DNA of 64,000 nt from Seriola aureovittata (Eukaryota; Chordata; Actinopteri; Carangiformes; Carangidae), in the NCBI RefSeq assembly GCF_021018895.1, contig NC_079387.1:6296083-6360082 (forward strand), read 5' to 3'. The translations under genes were made by a program, and so were the position numbers. The notes beneath the pieces were generated by a model. It was not told the origin of the DNA and made no database searches. It was given only the letters and a program-made list of their open reading frames with translations. Shown one piece after another: positions 33,101-47,712 of this stretch; position 1 is the stretch's first letter, and every line of letters begins with the position of its first letter.

Positions 33101-36100
33101 TATATCATCACAGGCCATCGCTTCCATTATAACCTGATTTGATTATTTTATGACTGCGTTCTTTGCTGACTTGGCAGCTCTGACTGGCAAGGTTTTGCAT
33201 TCCATAGATGGCCACTGCATACGCTTGGATGCAGAGAGACGTAATTGAGGTTAAGTACATTGGTCAAGGGGCGCTGAGGGCCACACTGCTCCACTGGGGA
33301 TTTGTCGAGGGGCCCCTTGACTCTCTGACCGGCAGGTTTACTGGAAAACATGGCACAGTGTTCAGACATGAACATTCGGAAAGAACTACCATGTTGTGTT
33401 GGTATGTTGGAACAATTTGATGCGATAAACTGAACACCAAGTGAGGTGAGGGATGAAAAATCACAGCCGTAGTTATCAGTGAAGACACCAAGGTCATGTC
33501 TTCTTTACTGTATGAGAGAATGTTAGGAGTTTCCAGTCTAAACTCTGATTCTGACATTTATTATTGTCAAAATTATAAGGTCAAAAACAAAAATTAAAAT
33601 AAATGTGTATAATGTTTATTTTTATTGTTGCTACACTGTGACTGGACATACTGTAAAAGCCAGTCAGGATTCTTCTCCATAAAAGTTTTGTCAAATGGAA
33701 ACCAGATTTTCTGTTGGGGAAATCCAACCTTACCGCCTTAACGTCCTTCATCCATTGTTATAAGGAACAGAAACTACACTGTAGTCAACTCAAACAACAT
33801 GAGCTGGGAGGCAAACTGGTCAAGTCACCTATGAGTAAATTGCTGCACTCCATATGTGATAGAATTTCATTTATGTACCAGTAGGAACTGTGAAGTATTT
33901 TATCAGTACCTGATTCATACAATAAAATTACACTGTACTGTAAATCATGGGCTGTATTATGAATCTTTTTTACAGACCTTTTGGGGGCTGGTGAAAAAAC
34001 TGGGCTTGGGTGGGACTGCACTGGGGGACTCGGGGGGACTCTGGACTCTTGACCTTCCTAATGCCCTGGCTACAGCCCTGTATAAGATGCAGCTCCTTGT
34101 TGGCAAAGAAGATTTGTTCATCTGTTATTCTCCACAGATACTGAAAAGACACTAGAACAAGTATGATCATTAGGCAGATAATTCATCATATTATTGCTAG
34201 GATATGAATCAGTGCAGGCCAGGATACTCAATAACAGAGCACCATGACGAGCTAGCCAGATAGCATCTTTAATACATCTCCAATGACGTGACCACGTACT
34301 GTTTCCATAATGGAAAGACAAAACAATTTATTCTGTTGCACAACTCTTTAGCTTACCAAGCCCACTGCAGCTAACTTAGCTGATTTGTACAAAGACATGA
34401 TTCATAAAGATACTGCAGCATCAGGTTTGTCTCTGTCTCATTGACATGCAGAGGAACTACACAGACCTTGGCGACTGTTCAGTGCTGTTGGGGGAAAACT
34501 GGGCCCTCGTTACTGGTTTCAGTTATTCTGTTTAATTCTCCTGCCAACAACCTATCAAAACAGGCCAAACTCCTACCACATGGTGATGACAGAAAACTGC
34601 ATTTGCCAAATCCAAGTAGCTGCCTCAGCAGTGTGGTCGGATCACAAGAAAGGGTTGGAAACATCCGTGGTCAACTTTGGCAGGCTTTACAAAGTCCATG
34701 CAGCTAAATAGGGACCACAAATAAAACACTTGTGCTGTAACACAAATGACATCACACTATAGTAGCACAGAGAGGTGAAGTGGGTGAATAAATGACTTAC
34801 TGTATGCACATGTATATATCTATATATACTGTATATATAGTGTAGCAACCATACTGTTGGCAAAACTGCGCAACAACAATGGCTCGTAGCTGTGAGCAGT
34901 GTTCACTGGTTACTAGATTTACAACATTGAACATTTAGTAACTGTCTGTTGGTTTGTTTTGTGTAATATGGGTTTCATGTTTAACTCTGTCTAATGTGTG
35001 GCTGAGACTGAACTGGATGACCCGCAGATGATCTGAGTGTAGGGCAACATTTTCAACATTAATAGAAGCAATAAAACTGCTGAGTTTTTAAAACAGAACT
35101 CGGTCATGAAATTTACTTTTTTCTCTTAAACAAAGGTTTATTTCGAGACCCAGTCTGCTTCAGGTCATAGCCAATACTATGCTCACATTCAGGGGACAGA
35201 CAGTGGCTCCTCCCATAGACCACCAGACACAACAGCCTTCTTTAAAGTGTTTTTTAAATAAATTATTTACTGATTCTACAGACATTGTAGGTTGATGATC
35301 GACAGGAATCATGAAAGTACATTGGTTATGTTACTTCTCCCTTGTCTGGGCATAAATAAGTTATTGAGCCTGTAATATTAACAAATCACCGCTGCACTAC
35401 AAATCAACACTGGACTGTTGATAAAAGCATCACTATGAAATGTCTGATATTGGGAAGTATCTACCAAACATATGCCAGCATTAGCAAACAATAGTGCACC
35501 TGCCACTGTGCAACCGAAACAGAAAGAGGATAGGGGTTTTGTTTCCACAGTACCTACCAGTAGCTTTCCGCTGGTAGATAACTTATTAATACAGCCAGGG
35601 ATCTAGTGCAAACTGGGATTCTCACGGTTGTTTCTTCCTTTGGACAGTAGCAAGGGTGATCGTGACACTAGCGCCATGTTGCTAGTACGACCACTAGCAG
35701 TCAGAAACAAACAAAAAACTACCTAAAACCTAAAACCACCATTGAATTTGATCTGTTTTAAATTACACGAAGCGCATGTCTGACTGTTGAAATCGACCCA
35801 TGTGTGTTTATCACTGCTGCATGATTGGTCAAAGCACTCTCTGACTGAACTGCAGTTTAATATTTGTTAATTTATTAAGCCAGTACCGACAGTACATGGT
35901 TAAAGATTCAGACTTGGAAAAACAGAGCCAAATAAATAATATCTAACATAAATTCTGGACTGATGGGGGTGTTCAACCAGTGCTTTAATTACCCCTGAGA
36001 GTCAAACTTGGACCTTCAGAGGACTTTTTTCAAGCTTTTATTTTTCCATAACTGTATCACATAGCTGTTGCAGACAATCTGATTTAAGTGACATTTTGCT

Positions 36101-37469
36101 GTGTCATGCAGGTGTGGGGTTGTAAGTTGGGAGATCACGGAAGTGATACAACCACAAAAATAGGATACAGCAGTGGGACAGAAAAGCCACACACACAGGA
36201 AAACAAGCCTGCTTTACATGAATGACTCAGCTTTCTGCAGTTTCCAGTTTGCGCTGTTGTATGTCAAACTTCGCACAGCAAGACAAACTAACTTTACCTC
36301 ACTTTACCTGTATCAGTGTTTGGATTAAATAAATTATATTACATTATATTACATTGCAAACAAAGACTCCAGATATTGTGTCAACACATCTCATTTACTT
36401 GTTGAACTTGTTGAAATTTATCATATTCCTGTCACACTGAAAACATCTGAATAAAACCGATAAAAACAGAAAACACACTCACATACACACTTGCACACTT
36501 ATATAGATATTGTGCACCTACCAGCAGTAAGTGATGTTCTCTCTGTAGTCCTCTGAATGAAATGAGTCAGTGCAGACTGTTTTCTCAAAGACCAATAAAA
36601 AAATATAGACGGTTCAGGTGGGAGGAGTTGATAAGCTTTGGATATCCAGGTGAGCTGGATTTTTTTTTCTGGGGGTGGGTTTACGGTTCAAAGCTGAACT
36701 GTGAGTGTTAATGAATGAATGGACATAGACTCTCACACAAAGCAAAAATAAGTCCCTCCCTCACCTTTGGGGCTTACAGAACCGCTCTTCAACAGTCTCT
36801 TCCTGAATGACAGATGTAGTAATGTGCACTGACAGTACTGATGCCATCACAGGTGCGTCATATAAAGGAGGAGAAGCTGACAACACTGTCGTTATGCCTC
36901 CATAATGTCAATGGGATGGCTTTTGTTAAAAAATGGTATGAAATGAATCTGCTAGAACTGATCATACTGTACATATGAATTATAAATATAAACTTGCAGC
37001 AACAGACTGCACAGCTCTAAGTGTCATAGATTAATAAAAATACCACAGTAAACTGACAAACACAGAACATCCCAAACTTTTACTGTCAGCCAATAATGTG
37101 ATTCTACTTCAACTTTTATTTCCCAGTGTTGCAACATCTGGTTGTTCTTTCCCATTTTTTCATTTTGTGTTAAATCTTTAACTTTGTTTAATCTTTTCTG
37201 AACTCTCTATGACTTCACTTTGCATACTATTCCACATCAAGGCATTTTTGGCTCCACCTGCATGGGAACCAAAGCTCTCTGCCATTAGTCTGACACCAGA
37301 TCAACAAGAAAGACTTGCCTTTTATCAGAGAGCAATGCATTTTATTTACCTGTCTTTACCTGTACGTGCGAGAGAAAACAGCTCTACAATAACACACCTG
37401 TTTACTTCACTCTCTGTTAAAGCAATTCTCAGTTATGTTGCTGGTGGTGTCTCTCCCTCTTGACACTTC
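27126..37469. other. Gene-less spacer, first part
   Basis: AT-rich, with almost no long microsatellite, in contrast to the rest of the window. It holds the degenerate 21-bp tandem at 31.3 kb and a short TATA palindrome near 34.82 kb. No exon, RNA gene or known element was recognised elsewhere. Confidence 0.6.
31270..31468. repeat. Degenerate tandem repeat, period about 21 bp
   Basis: Successive variants of a ttttgtgtctttttatggt-like unit (cattttgtgcttcttta, gttgttttgtgactcttcc, tttttgcatgtctttgtgg, gctttgcatctctgtct). ORFs on both strands here are products of the repeat. Confidence 0.6.
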
Positions 37470-37655
37470 TTTTTTTTTTCTTAGTATATTTTTTGGGCTT
37501 TTTTATGCCTTTATTCAATAGTACAGTAGAGAGACAGGGAATGGGGAGGCAGAGAGAGGGGGAATGACATGCAGCAAAGGATGTCCGATGCGGGACTTGA
37601 ACTGGGGCCAACTGAGATTTGATTGCAACAGCCTGAAATATTGGCGTGAACACTA
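37470..37655 (-). mobile_element. tRNA-derived SINE, minus orientation
   Basis: On the minus strand a tRNA B-box-like gttcaagtcc is followed by a body containing tttgctgcatgtcattcc, then cctgtctctctactgtact and aataaaggcataaaaaagcc, ending in an A-rich tail (T10 at 37470-37479). This layout matches a SINE type I recognise as abundant in percomorph fish genomes. The A box is degraded and the 5' edge is approximate. Family name not assigned. Confidence 0.75.
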
Positions 37656-37701
37656 CCAGAAAGTTTTTCTTTTAATCCATGACCAAGACCTTAAAATTTG
37701 A

Positions 37702-37930
37702 CCTCATGACAGCACTAGATTAAAAGAGAGAGGATCACCAAAGAGATTACAATTTATCCTGAACGACACATGAATGTGTAAATCAAATTTCATGGCAATC
37801 CATCCATTAGTTGTGAAAATAATTTCCTCAACCTCATGGTGGCACTTCAGAAAAAGTCATAGGATCCCCAAAGTCACTGGTTTCATCCTCTGGTGAACAT
37901 GAATGTATGTGCAAAATTATTTGACAGATT
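37702..37930. repeat. Diverged tandem dimer, period about 130 bp, dispersed fish repeat
   Basis: Two units begin cctcatgacagcact (37702) and cctcatggtggcact (37832) and share, in order, aggatc-ccaaag, atcct, catgaatgt and caaa blocks. The first contains tttcatggcaatccatcca, which I recognise as part of a common dispersed teleost repeat. The second unit is truncated at about 37930. Confidence 0.65.
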
Positions 37931-40900
37931 AATGTATTGGCCTGGATATAAGACAATATTTTTTTGAGGGTCGTCTTTGGGGACTAGACAATAACGCATT
38001 GAGAGAGGAACAGTGTTTTACAAAGAGTGTTGAATTATGGATTGTTTGTAGCCTTAATTTTGCTAGGCTAGCTACTGTTTTCAAGTCTGTTTACAGTGTG
38101 TTAGTCAGAGTTACATAGTCAGCCCTGAAAGTGTTTTGTTAGCGCAGTCCTTGTTAGGCTCACCCTGTATTCGGGCCAATACATTAAGTGCCAACTTTGA
38201 CCTGCAGGTGGACATTTTACTTTGTCAGCTAAATTCAGATATTACTCTGCCAAGCAATCATCTCTCATATAGGTCAGCTGGCCAGGGGAAGCCAAAACTA
38301 GCACCTAAAGGCTCATGCGTCATCTTAATGTCCTGCTGTCCGGCACTCAGAGGGGAAACCTGTCAACCTGAGGCTCGAGTGCAATGTGGAGCTCTCTGTG
38401 TGGGTGTATGCATACTGCACACTGTGTACGTGATTGTAAAACCCCAATTAGGCCTGTATCTGTTTCACCTCAGTGGTTTTCTCTCTGGGAGAGCCAGAGA
38501 GGGAGAGAGAGAAAGAGAGAGATGCCGACTGATAGCAGCCAAGGCAGTCTGTCATTAAGAGAGCAGGGCCCCATCAAAACAAGACCAACATGCTCTAATA
38601 ACCAGCTTTCTACTGTGCTCTGTCTCCGCCGCTGCCTCTGCATCTCTCTCTGGTTATGTAGCCTTTCTTTTCTTCTGTCTTCATTCATTTGTGGCTCTAT
38701 TTTGAATTTTATTTTGAAGGTGTCTTCCACTGGTGCTACTGTAGAAGTTCAACTTTTCTTTATTTCTGCACAATGTTTTGCATCAAGCTTTTTCAGGTTC
38801 TCTCAATAACACAACACAACAGGATCATGTGACCAACACACTATATATCAGACTTTACGGCAGAGGAGAGACATGCTACAATAACAACATGACATAGACG
38901 CATCTGGCGGATTTGAAGGTAAAACATTATGTATAGTGTATGTAAGTTTAATGATTTACTTTCATCAGTGTTTTATCAAGAGTGTCTAAAACTAATAGAG
39001 CTGCATTCAAAGCCTTCCAAAAGAGGACTTTCCTCTCCCCTCTTTGCTCCTCAGTTGGACCACATCAAGTGACCTCTGCTCTGAGTTGGTATCTTGTATA
39101 GTCTGGTTATGTTGTCTCAACATTAAATTATTTGGGACTTTCCCAGTCACTGAAGCAGAGGTTAGACTTTTGTGCAACACAGACACATGTCCTTGAGGAA
39201 GGTATTTCCTCAACTTGCCCAAAGAGGCTAATTTTTCGCATGACGACAGCTTCTTGCAAAATGGCTGCAGCTGAAATAACCTGTTAGCTATGCAACAGAA
39301 AATTGCTTTAATCTGTCTATACTGTGATATTTGAGGCTGTAATTTGTGGTTGTCTTTTTTAACAGCTGTTTGCACACCCACTGTAAGTTGCCAGTAATAA
39401 AATGGATTTTTCTGTTTTTTCAGGCAATGAAGTCATGTTATTTACACAATGGGTGATGCACACTTGGATGCCAGACATTCGCACTTAGGGTGCCCAATTC
39501 CAAAATTAACAAATTACTCATTATCGCAATTATTATCAACATTCTCTGAAACCAGTATTGAACTGTATCAGCCTCCATGTTTTCCGTTGTCCTGCTCTCT
39601 GGTTCTCCAGGGTGACACAGCTGGAATGAGGATGGATAGTTAGTGATGGAGAGTCATATTTGACAGTGTTGTGGTCGCAGAGGCTGATGGAAGGGAAAAA
39701 TAAAACTGGGTTGGTCAATAAAAAGGCAAAAAGGAAAGAAAGGAGGAAAATATGACAGTTAGTGTGCGGTTAAAATAGTTTTCTTCATACAGTGGATATA
39801 AAGTTTCTACTGTAGAGCTTGATAAAAATCATATCAATCCCAAACAAAGCAATGTCAACCCTTCCCACACCACAGGGAATGTCTGCGAAACTATATTTTG
39901 AGGCCTATGAATAACTGTTGCTGCTGCTTACTGTTTTCAGATGAAATAGAAGTCAGATTTGCTGTCACTGCTTAGACAATACAAAACATGTGGGCCTCTG
40001 AATAATCAATAACACACAACGTGTGTCATCCTGTTTTGATCATGTGTGGCGCTCTCCTTTCGTATAATAAATAATTTCCAAAAATTAAAATCTTCCCAGA
40101 GGAGAAACCATTAACTCATCTGACAATTTGACATATGGAACAAATTATCAACAAACACCTTCCCTGAGCCTGTGAGTATGATCTTGAACATACAATCATT
40201 GCTCTAAATATTGGTAAAATTTAATTAGCAATGGTGATGATGTCACACGTGATGAATGGACAAAAACGGATCCATATTCTTCACTCCAGTTTCACTGGCG
40301 CCCATAAACTAGTTTATTTTCCATCAAATTAATATTTTAAAAAAGTGGTTGGATAAAAGAAGAGACACATTGAAACAAAACACATGCGTCTGTGCTGAAC
40401 TGTCAGTTGTAATTACTGTATTATTTAAGGGAGATACAGTCATTTTTTGGTGTAATTATACCCACACCCTGTCCCCCGCTGACAAGGGGAAATGCATTCC
40501 AGGCATCTTTGCTCCGAGCGTTTACTACGGTCCGACATGCTGTCACATCTCTCTTTATCTGATGGGTTAGTCTGACACTGTCGGCCGGAGTGAGGAGCGA
40601 ACAAGAACCCGAGGGCCTACAGGTGCTTTGTTAAGTTACAGCTTGGTCTGACACGCACAGCTGTGAGTATACAAACGTCTTGCATGCAAATTTAATGACA
40701 GAATAGACAAAAAAAAATGGTCAGTTTTAAATGCCTAGCTAGCACCATTGTTGCTGGAAGTCATTATTCAAGCAGCCGAAGAATGTGCAGTACAGAAAGC
40801 CAGCACAGATAAAGCCCAGTTAAGCTTCTGTTTCCAGGAAAAAAAAAAATAAGTTGCATTACTAGTTTTCCCAAAAATACTGAATTATTCCTTTAAAGTT

Positions 40901-41867
40901 TATAACTTTAACATTGTCTCTGTCTAATCTGTGTAATATTTGAATTTGTCACATCATCAGCTTTCTATTCATGTTTGCTTTCTGTTAAAACACCACTCTC
41001 ATGAATGCACACCTGTAAACTGCCCTCAGAAGTCATTTGCTCATGGTGAAATATTTACAAGCCCTCGTCTGAAGAAACAAGAGCTTAGATCCCTTTATTA
41101 CACCCTCTACCTTTCAACAACCACTTATTTAATAGAGTAGGTGGTAGGAGGAATCTGACAGCGCATAGGGCTCCTGTGAGGAGCTGAGCCTCGTCTCGTA
41201 ATGACATATAGGGATTCCGGAGCAGTAAACAAAAGGGCTGTGATCAACAACTGCGGTCCTGCTGCCAGAACACGACTCCAGTGTGTTAACATTCTTCTGG
41301 AAAAGTCTGCGGATTATGAGGAGAGAGGGGTGGGTGGTGGTGTCATGGAATGAGGCATGTGTTTATGGTTTTTTGGCAGAGGCGAAGCTGACTTTCTTGA
41401 CTGTATGAGGGACATTTTTAATCCTTTGCATGTCTTACTGACTTTATACTGCAAAAGTTTTTCAAGACTTGGCTGAACAGAAGAAGAAAAACAGGATTTG
41501 TGACCCACAATGTAATCACAGTATGTCAACGCAGCAAGCAGTCAGAAGAAACATTTCTGAGGACTAAAGGGAGGGTCCACTCCTCTGGTCCAAATCTAGG
41601 TTTATAACCTCACTGTTCTCTGCTGGGACCTCATTTATAAAAGCCTCTGTGTGGTTTCTGTCCTTTTGCCCTAATCCAAGCCAGAGTTGTGATTCATGAA
41701 AAGCCCGAGTGTTTCATTTCGAAAGGAGCTACGTAATAAAACAGTACCCTCCTGCACACTGTCTGCATTATAAATCTCTTTGTTGCTGGAGCAACATCTC
41801 ACTGCACGGATGCTCATCAGACATCACGGAAACAACATAGAGTGAGTGAGTCAGGCTGAAAACACTT

Positions 41868-41897
41868 CATCATCATCCTCATCATCATCATCATCAT
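41868..41897. repeat. (CAT)n microsatellite
   Basis: About ten CAT/CCT units. Confidence 0.9.
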
Positions 41898-42472
41898 ATC
41901 TTCAGAATACAATGGAAACACCTGAGCAACCACCACATAAGGATCAAATATCATAGGCTATAATCATTCAATGTGGAGGATACAAATGATGATACAGTCA
42001 AAATACTGTAACATATTCCAGCAATCAAAAGCTCACAGATGCTAAGTCACACACACTTCATAACACAACAGTAAAATGGCTCATTAAGACCAACTGCAGA
42101 AAGACAGTACAGTATTAATCCTTAATGCTGCAACTTAAAGGTACCTGGTTCAATTTTTGTCAACTATTACTGAGTAGCAATGTTTTTAAAATGTTTTGTT
42201 TGTATAGTGTACAAGAACACACATGTACGCATGCAAGCGCACCGGTTTTGCTATTGTGTTGGTCAAAAGTTTGTGCAGGTTACATGATGACACGTGTAGC
42301 AATGTGCCAAAGAGTAAGCATAAACAGACCACAAGCTAGCAAACATGGATGTAAACAATGCAGACCTACAGTATGCAGATCAAAATGCACGTACAACACA
42401 AGCAGAGGGAAATGTAATAATGCTATTAGCAGGAAATCATTTACTTAAAAGTACAAAAGTTACAAACATATT

Positions 42473-42473
<1 letters not shown>

Positions 42474-42511
<38 letters not shown>

Positions 42512-42516
42512 CACAC
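42474..42516. repeat. (CA)n microsatellite
   Basis: 43 bp CA array with one CG interruption. Confidence 0.9.
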
Positions 42517-43526
42517 TTTTACAAACTTTGACAGACAGGCACGTCCACACTGAGTTAGTGCTCTGGCCCGCAGGTCATTGCAGCCTGACTAGATTTACAG
42601 TCACTCCTCACGTCCCCTCCAGGCTTTTCATTACCTTCCCCTTGTGATGAATTGCCCCTCAGACACAATAGGCATCCGATGTCCTCTGACGCCGTTCTCT
42701 CGCCAAAGTGTAGGCACTCTTCAAGGACAGGAAAACTGGAACTGTCTAAACACAACAACTCTAGATTTGACAGCCTGTTGATCGGACAAATGTTTCTAAT
42801 GTTCTTCTTTTGGATTCCACGTGATGCTGTGAGCTCAAATCTATCAAACAAAAGCAGGAAGTTTCCCTGTACAGCTGCTTTGTCTTGTTTTTCTTGACAA
42901 AAACCAGTGGTGATTGTCTTCACTGAAAGGAATGCCCTCAAAATAAAGCAATACATCAAGAGAATGAACTTGACCCTCAAGAGGTCAGATGAGTTTTTGT
43001 GCTAAACCCTTCAGCTAGTAATCTGATGATATTCTAGGCTAATAGAACAGAAGGGCGTGACCTTTCCCGACATCCTACTCCTCATGGTTTCTATTCAGGA
43101 GTCTTGTTTTTTCTTTTCCTGAACTCAAGGGTCTCTCTCCTATCTAAGCTCTTAATAGCCAGTTGAATAACATTCCTCGACATTAGCACGTCATAAAACC
43201 AAAGATGGCTTTCCTCGTGAATCTGTGGATCCCTTGTGCTCTGTGGTGTCGGCCCTTCAGCCTACAGGCGAAAAGTTTTACTCCAAACGAAGCCCGTAAT
43301 TTCAGAAAATCATGTTGCGAATGGAGGTTGCACAGATTTGAAATGGTGGATGTCTTAATTGGGATCTTTGTGTCACTCCATAAACATGATTTGTAGAGTC
43401 AAGCTGCGTTGAATGTGAACATGATTTTCCTCATGCAGTCAGAAAAACAAGTTACTTTGTAGGTTTGTGGCAGCCAGTGGTTTTGTGGTATGCTGCCCTC
43501 AGAGACAAGAGAAAGGAAAGAGGGAT

Positions 43527-43543
43527 AGAGAGAGGGAGACAGA

Positions 43544-43585
<42 letters not shown>

Positions 43586-43596
43586 GAGAGAAAAAA
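43527..43596. repeat. (GA)n-rich purine tract
   Basis: About 70 bp of GA and GGGA units, all purine on the plus strand. Possible triplex-forming tract. Confidence 0.9.
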
Positions 43597-44139
43597 GACA
43601 AAAAGTGTGGATGTAAGGAGATCTGTCTGGAATGCCGTGTGAGAGAATGCATGACTGAAAACCACAGAGGCAAACTCTGCCCTGTGTCTCGCCTGGCCCG
43701 CAATCAAAAAACATGAGCTTAGGAGACAGAGAGCCAGACAGTGGTAGGAGATAGTGGAGCATACCCCACAAAAATACCACCAACCCGGGCGGAGCAAACA
43801 TCTAGAGATGCATCAGGTTATCAGCAATTAGAATTCGTGGTGTAATTATCTGATAGAGAAGATTTTGGCCCTTGAGCGCTATGAGCCCTTGAAAAAACAT
43901 AATGAATACCATGAATACACCTGAAGGGAGCACAACATGTTACTCCAGAAAAACAAGAGTAACTTAAGACGAGATGTCAACCTCATATTGGCCTTTTATT
44001 ACAGATGTAGAGTTTTTTTTAAATTGAGTTAGTATATCCCAAAGTTCAATGGGTGTTTTGGAAAGGTTTTGTATTATGTTTTAAAATTAAAACTCTCTTC
44101 AACTTAATACTTTTCTGATCTGAGAACATTATGGGTTAC

Positions 44140-44260
44140 ATTAAGGTTTGGTTAGAGATTAGGCAAAAAAACACTTGGTTAGTGAGAAAGATTGTAGTTG
44201 GTTAAAATAACCGCTCAGTTAAGGTTAGGGAACGATCATGGTCATGGTTTGAAGAAACCG
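44140..44260. repeat. Probable dispersed repeat fragment
   Basis: Contains ggttaaaataaccgctcagt and ttaaggttagggaacgatca, which resemble a common dispersed fish repeat. Borders are unknown. Confidence 0.35.
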
Positions 44261-45549
44261 ATGTTGGCATTCAGGCGGTCCAATGTTATGATGGCCTGTC
44301 CAACCGCCCCAGCTTCAGCCTACAGTTCACTTTGTGGCTCAACTATGTCACACTATTTTCTCATTCGCTCTTGGAGGGGAGAACGTCCTACAGCCAGTAT
44401 CCTCCACCTGAAGCCTTTGTAAGATGGTTGAGCAGCTTCGGAAGTCCCCTCCTTTCCCGCATTTTTTCTGACATCAGCACTGAGAGAGCTACGTCTGACA
44501 ATTTCTGTAACTTTCCAAAACCGACAAGCCGCCATTCACACCCACTTCATGCCGTAATTTGCCAGCTGTGCGGAGGTGAGAGAGAAGCCAGTGTTTGAAC
44601 TCCTCTCTCTAGTTTTGTTTTTCAGTTGTGACAACTTTTTTCTGTCGCTTTTCGTGTATACAACCGAGCACAACGACATGGACGCCTTCCAGGAGAGACT
44701 GATAATGCGCGCCATTTTCACCTGATTCAAACAATTATCACATCTCCATCCTGGCTATAATCGCAGCTTTCCTCCCCATCTGTGAGTGTGGCCTTTCAGA
44801 ACAGCTATAAACAACATAGACACAAATGTCTTATGATGTGGTTGGACGACACATTGTGCAAACCAATTTTTCTTTAGCCTAACCAAGCGACAGTCTAGTA
44901 AGTAAAAATCTTAGTCTCTGGTGTCACAAATGAGCACCAGTGTCACAGTCAGGTGATAACAACATCATGCTCCTGTTATTTCTGCTTTTGAGTTATTATT
45001 TTTGGCAACAAGAGGTTGCATGTCAGGAAAATGAACAGAAAAACAAGTGTCAACATTATTTCATTTAAATTTTCACCTACAAAAACAGCGTAGTCACAGA
45101 GTAAAGGCCAGTTTTCACTTCCTTGAAGGCTGCAAGGGTCCATGTCATGTAAAGTTGGTCCTCTGGCCCTGTCCATTGGAAATGCTGAATTAATTATTTT
45201 TTCATTCTCCATGGCGAGATACCAGAAGGCGTAACTTACGCACATGGCCTGTATTTCCCTCAGGCAATGATCAGAAGATTTTGGGTATGAAGTTGAATAA
45301 AATGTTTGTCTTGAGTCCAGCTGTACTCTCTGTTTTTACCCCTGTGGGTTTTGTCTCTGATGTCCTGGAGCTCTTTTCCTCTGGGAGGATGTTTGACAGG
45401 AAATGGAACTGGCCGGAATCCCTTGCGGGGTTCAGGCAGCCACTTCCTTTGCCAATCCATGCCAAGCCATGCCAGCTTACTACTCAACCCAGACCACCGT
45501 GAGAAAAACAGCCTTCGACATCCTCTGGGAAATGAGGACTGGGCCTTCA

Positions 45550-45580
<31 letters not shown>

Positions 45581-45591
45581 AAAAAAAAAAA
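45550..45591. repeat. C21-A21 homopolymer pair
   Basis: A run of C passes directly into a run of A. Similar in form to the A13-G14 pair at 9190. Confidence 0.85.
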
Positions 45592-46212
45592 GTTTGACTC
45601 ATATGTACTGTACATACTCGCCGTCCAGATCCCAGCACTGCAGGGAGGATGCATCACGTTGGAGTGTTTGCCAAAGGTTGATATGGATACCAGAAATGTA
45701 TTGAGGACACAGGAAGATAGTGACGGATAGGGGATGAATATTTTGATGTTCCATGACTTTTAATTAACTTGTTGAAAGACAAAAGTGGAAATGTCAGAGA
45801 GGAGGGAGTGCTAGAAACTTGACCGTCGCGACAGAAAAGAACTGATAAAAAGGGGGAAGAAGCAGAGAGCTGATAGTGTGGAGGCGAGGGGAAACAGATG
45901 GAGGATCACAGGGGAGAAAGAGCCGGTTTGAAAATACTGAGTGGTAGAGGTGGAGCGTCTGAGCCGAGGAGGAAGAAGGGAGGTTTGGCGGTGAGGGTTT
46001 CCCTGATGAAGCACAGCTGACGGTGCGAACCTACAGCGCTCTCTTGACAGGCCCCACCACATCAACCCGTTGACATTATTATTCAGCCGTCCAGCGCCGG
46101 GCCCACACACACACTCCTGACCTGCTGCACTGCACTGCACCGCCAATGTGTGTGTGTGATCTCTGATTCAAAGGCACGCACACGAAATGCTTATTCATGC
46201 TCCTGCAATCAG

Positions 46213-46357
<145 letters not shown>

Positions 46358-47710
46358 CTGCTCTTTCTACACAGTCTGCAACTATGTTCTTTGGCTGTTG
46401 GCCCCGCTTCTTTTGGAACAAAGTCACACCAGCAGCAACCGAATGAGTCTGGTGCAATTTTGAGCATGTGTGTGAAGACGTGTGTGTGTGTGCGTGCATT
46501 CATCTCAACAGGCATGCTTCTTATACCTTAAGCTTGGCTATGTGCTGCAAAAAGGAAATGTTGCTATTATCTTGGCAATCCTCTTTTCCAAACTGCCACC
46601 CTCAGTGTTTTAATTTTTGTCAAACTGAGTTGAAAACACGATGAATGCAGAGTTCTTCAGGTTGTACAGCAGCATGGATATTTAGTAGAGAACAACACAG
46701 CGCCCTAACTCCTCCAATTTCATTAGCCAAGCAGCACTCGCTTCACTCAAAACAACCCTCTTCATCTTGTCACTTTATATTACGTTGCCCTCATGATGCT
46801 CATACACACCCATAAATATCTATTCCCCTCTCCTCACACACCCTTTTCAGCATGCTGTGACAAATGTCTTGATGTATTGACAGTGAAGTGGAAACCTAGT
46901 TCCACAATATATCTTCCATCACTTGCACTTTTAACGTCATGAAAAAAAGTTAGAGGCTTTAAATTGTAGTTTTATGACTTCACTGACAGAGGAAGGCAGG
47001 GTGGGGATATGATTGTACACGTGTGTTTGTTCATATACAATACAACTCATTTGCTTTGCCAAACAGGCTTTGGAGAAGGTATATTGAAGTTTCTGCCTGG
47101 ATTACTGGCTGTATTACTGGCTGGTCATGATAAGGCAACCTGCATGTGGTCTTATGGATTTTAGCTACTAAAACACTTGATTGAAGATTATGATTGACTT
47201 TTTCAATATTTGACCAAACCCCAATGCTTTTTAAGTCCATGTGTTGCTCTTCCTTGTCAAAACCTGGTGCCTACATTACCCATAATGCAACCACAATGAA
47301 CCGGTCAGCATATATTCTTTTGATCATTGTGAAAAACATGAATTTTGACGTCTCACTACCTAAAAGAATTGGCACCCATACATAAGCATTGAAGGGCACC
47401 ATGAGACTTTTGCAAATTTATCTGCAGTTTTTCACGATATTCAAAATGTGACGCTACTAATATTTGCCAGGGTAGCTTTTATGTAACAGGCCCCAGGTTA
47501 CCAAATTCACTGTGTGAAAGTGATGAGCTTGTGTGTATTTCAGGTCCGTGTGATGTGTCTGGGTTTATTCCCTCTCCCCAGAATGAGTGTTTACCTCAGA
47601 CTCTGGAGCCAGACCTGCACTTCAAAACAGTCTACAGCTGCTCTGCAGGTAGCCGGTAACATACATCACCTGACGAGCCATGTGAACAGTCAGCCCCCTT
47701 GGTAAACACT

Positions 47711-47712
47711 GC

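Noticed and set aside
34806..34850. Short TATA-rich palindrome
   Set aside because: A 9-bp AT-only stem in AT-rich spacer is expected by chance.
37560..37655. Functional tRNA gene
   Set aside because: Only a B-box-like motif is present; the A box and cloverleaf are not intact, and the downstream body is that of a SINE.
44332..44598. 88-codon ORF with PPEAFVRWLSSFG
   Set aside because: Adjacent to a probable dispersed repeat; no known domain and no splice sites that extend it.
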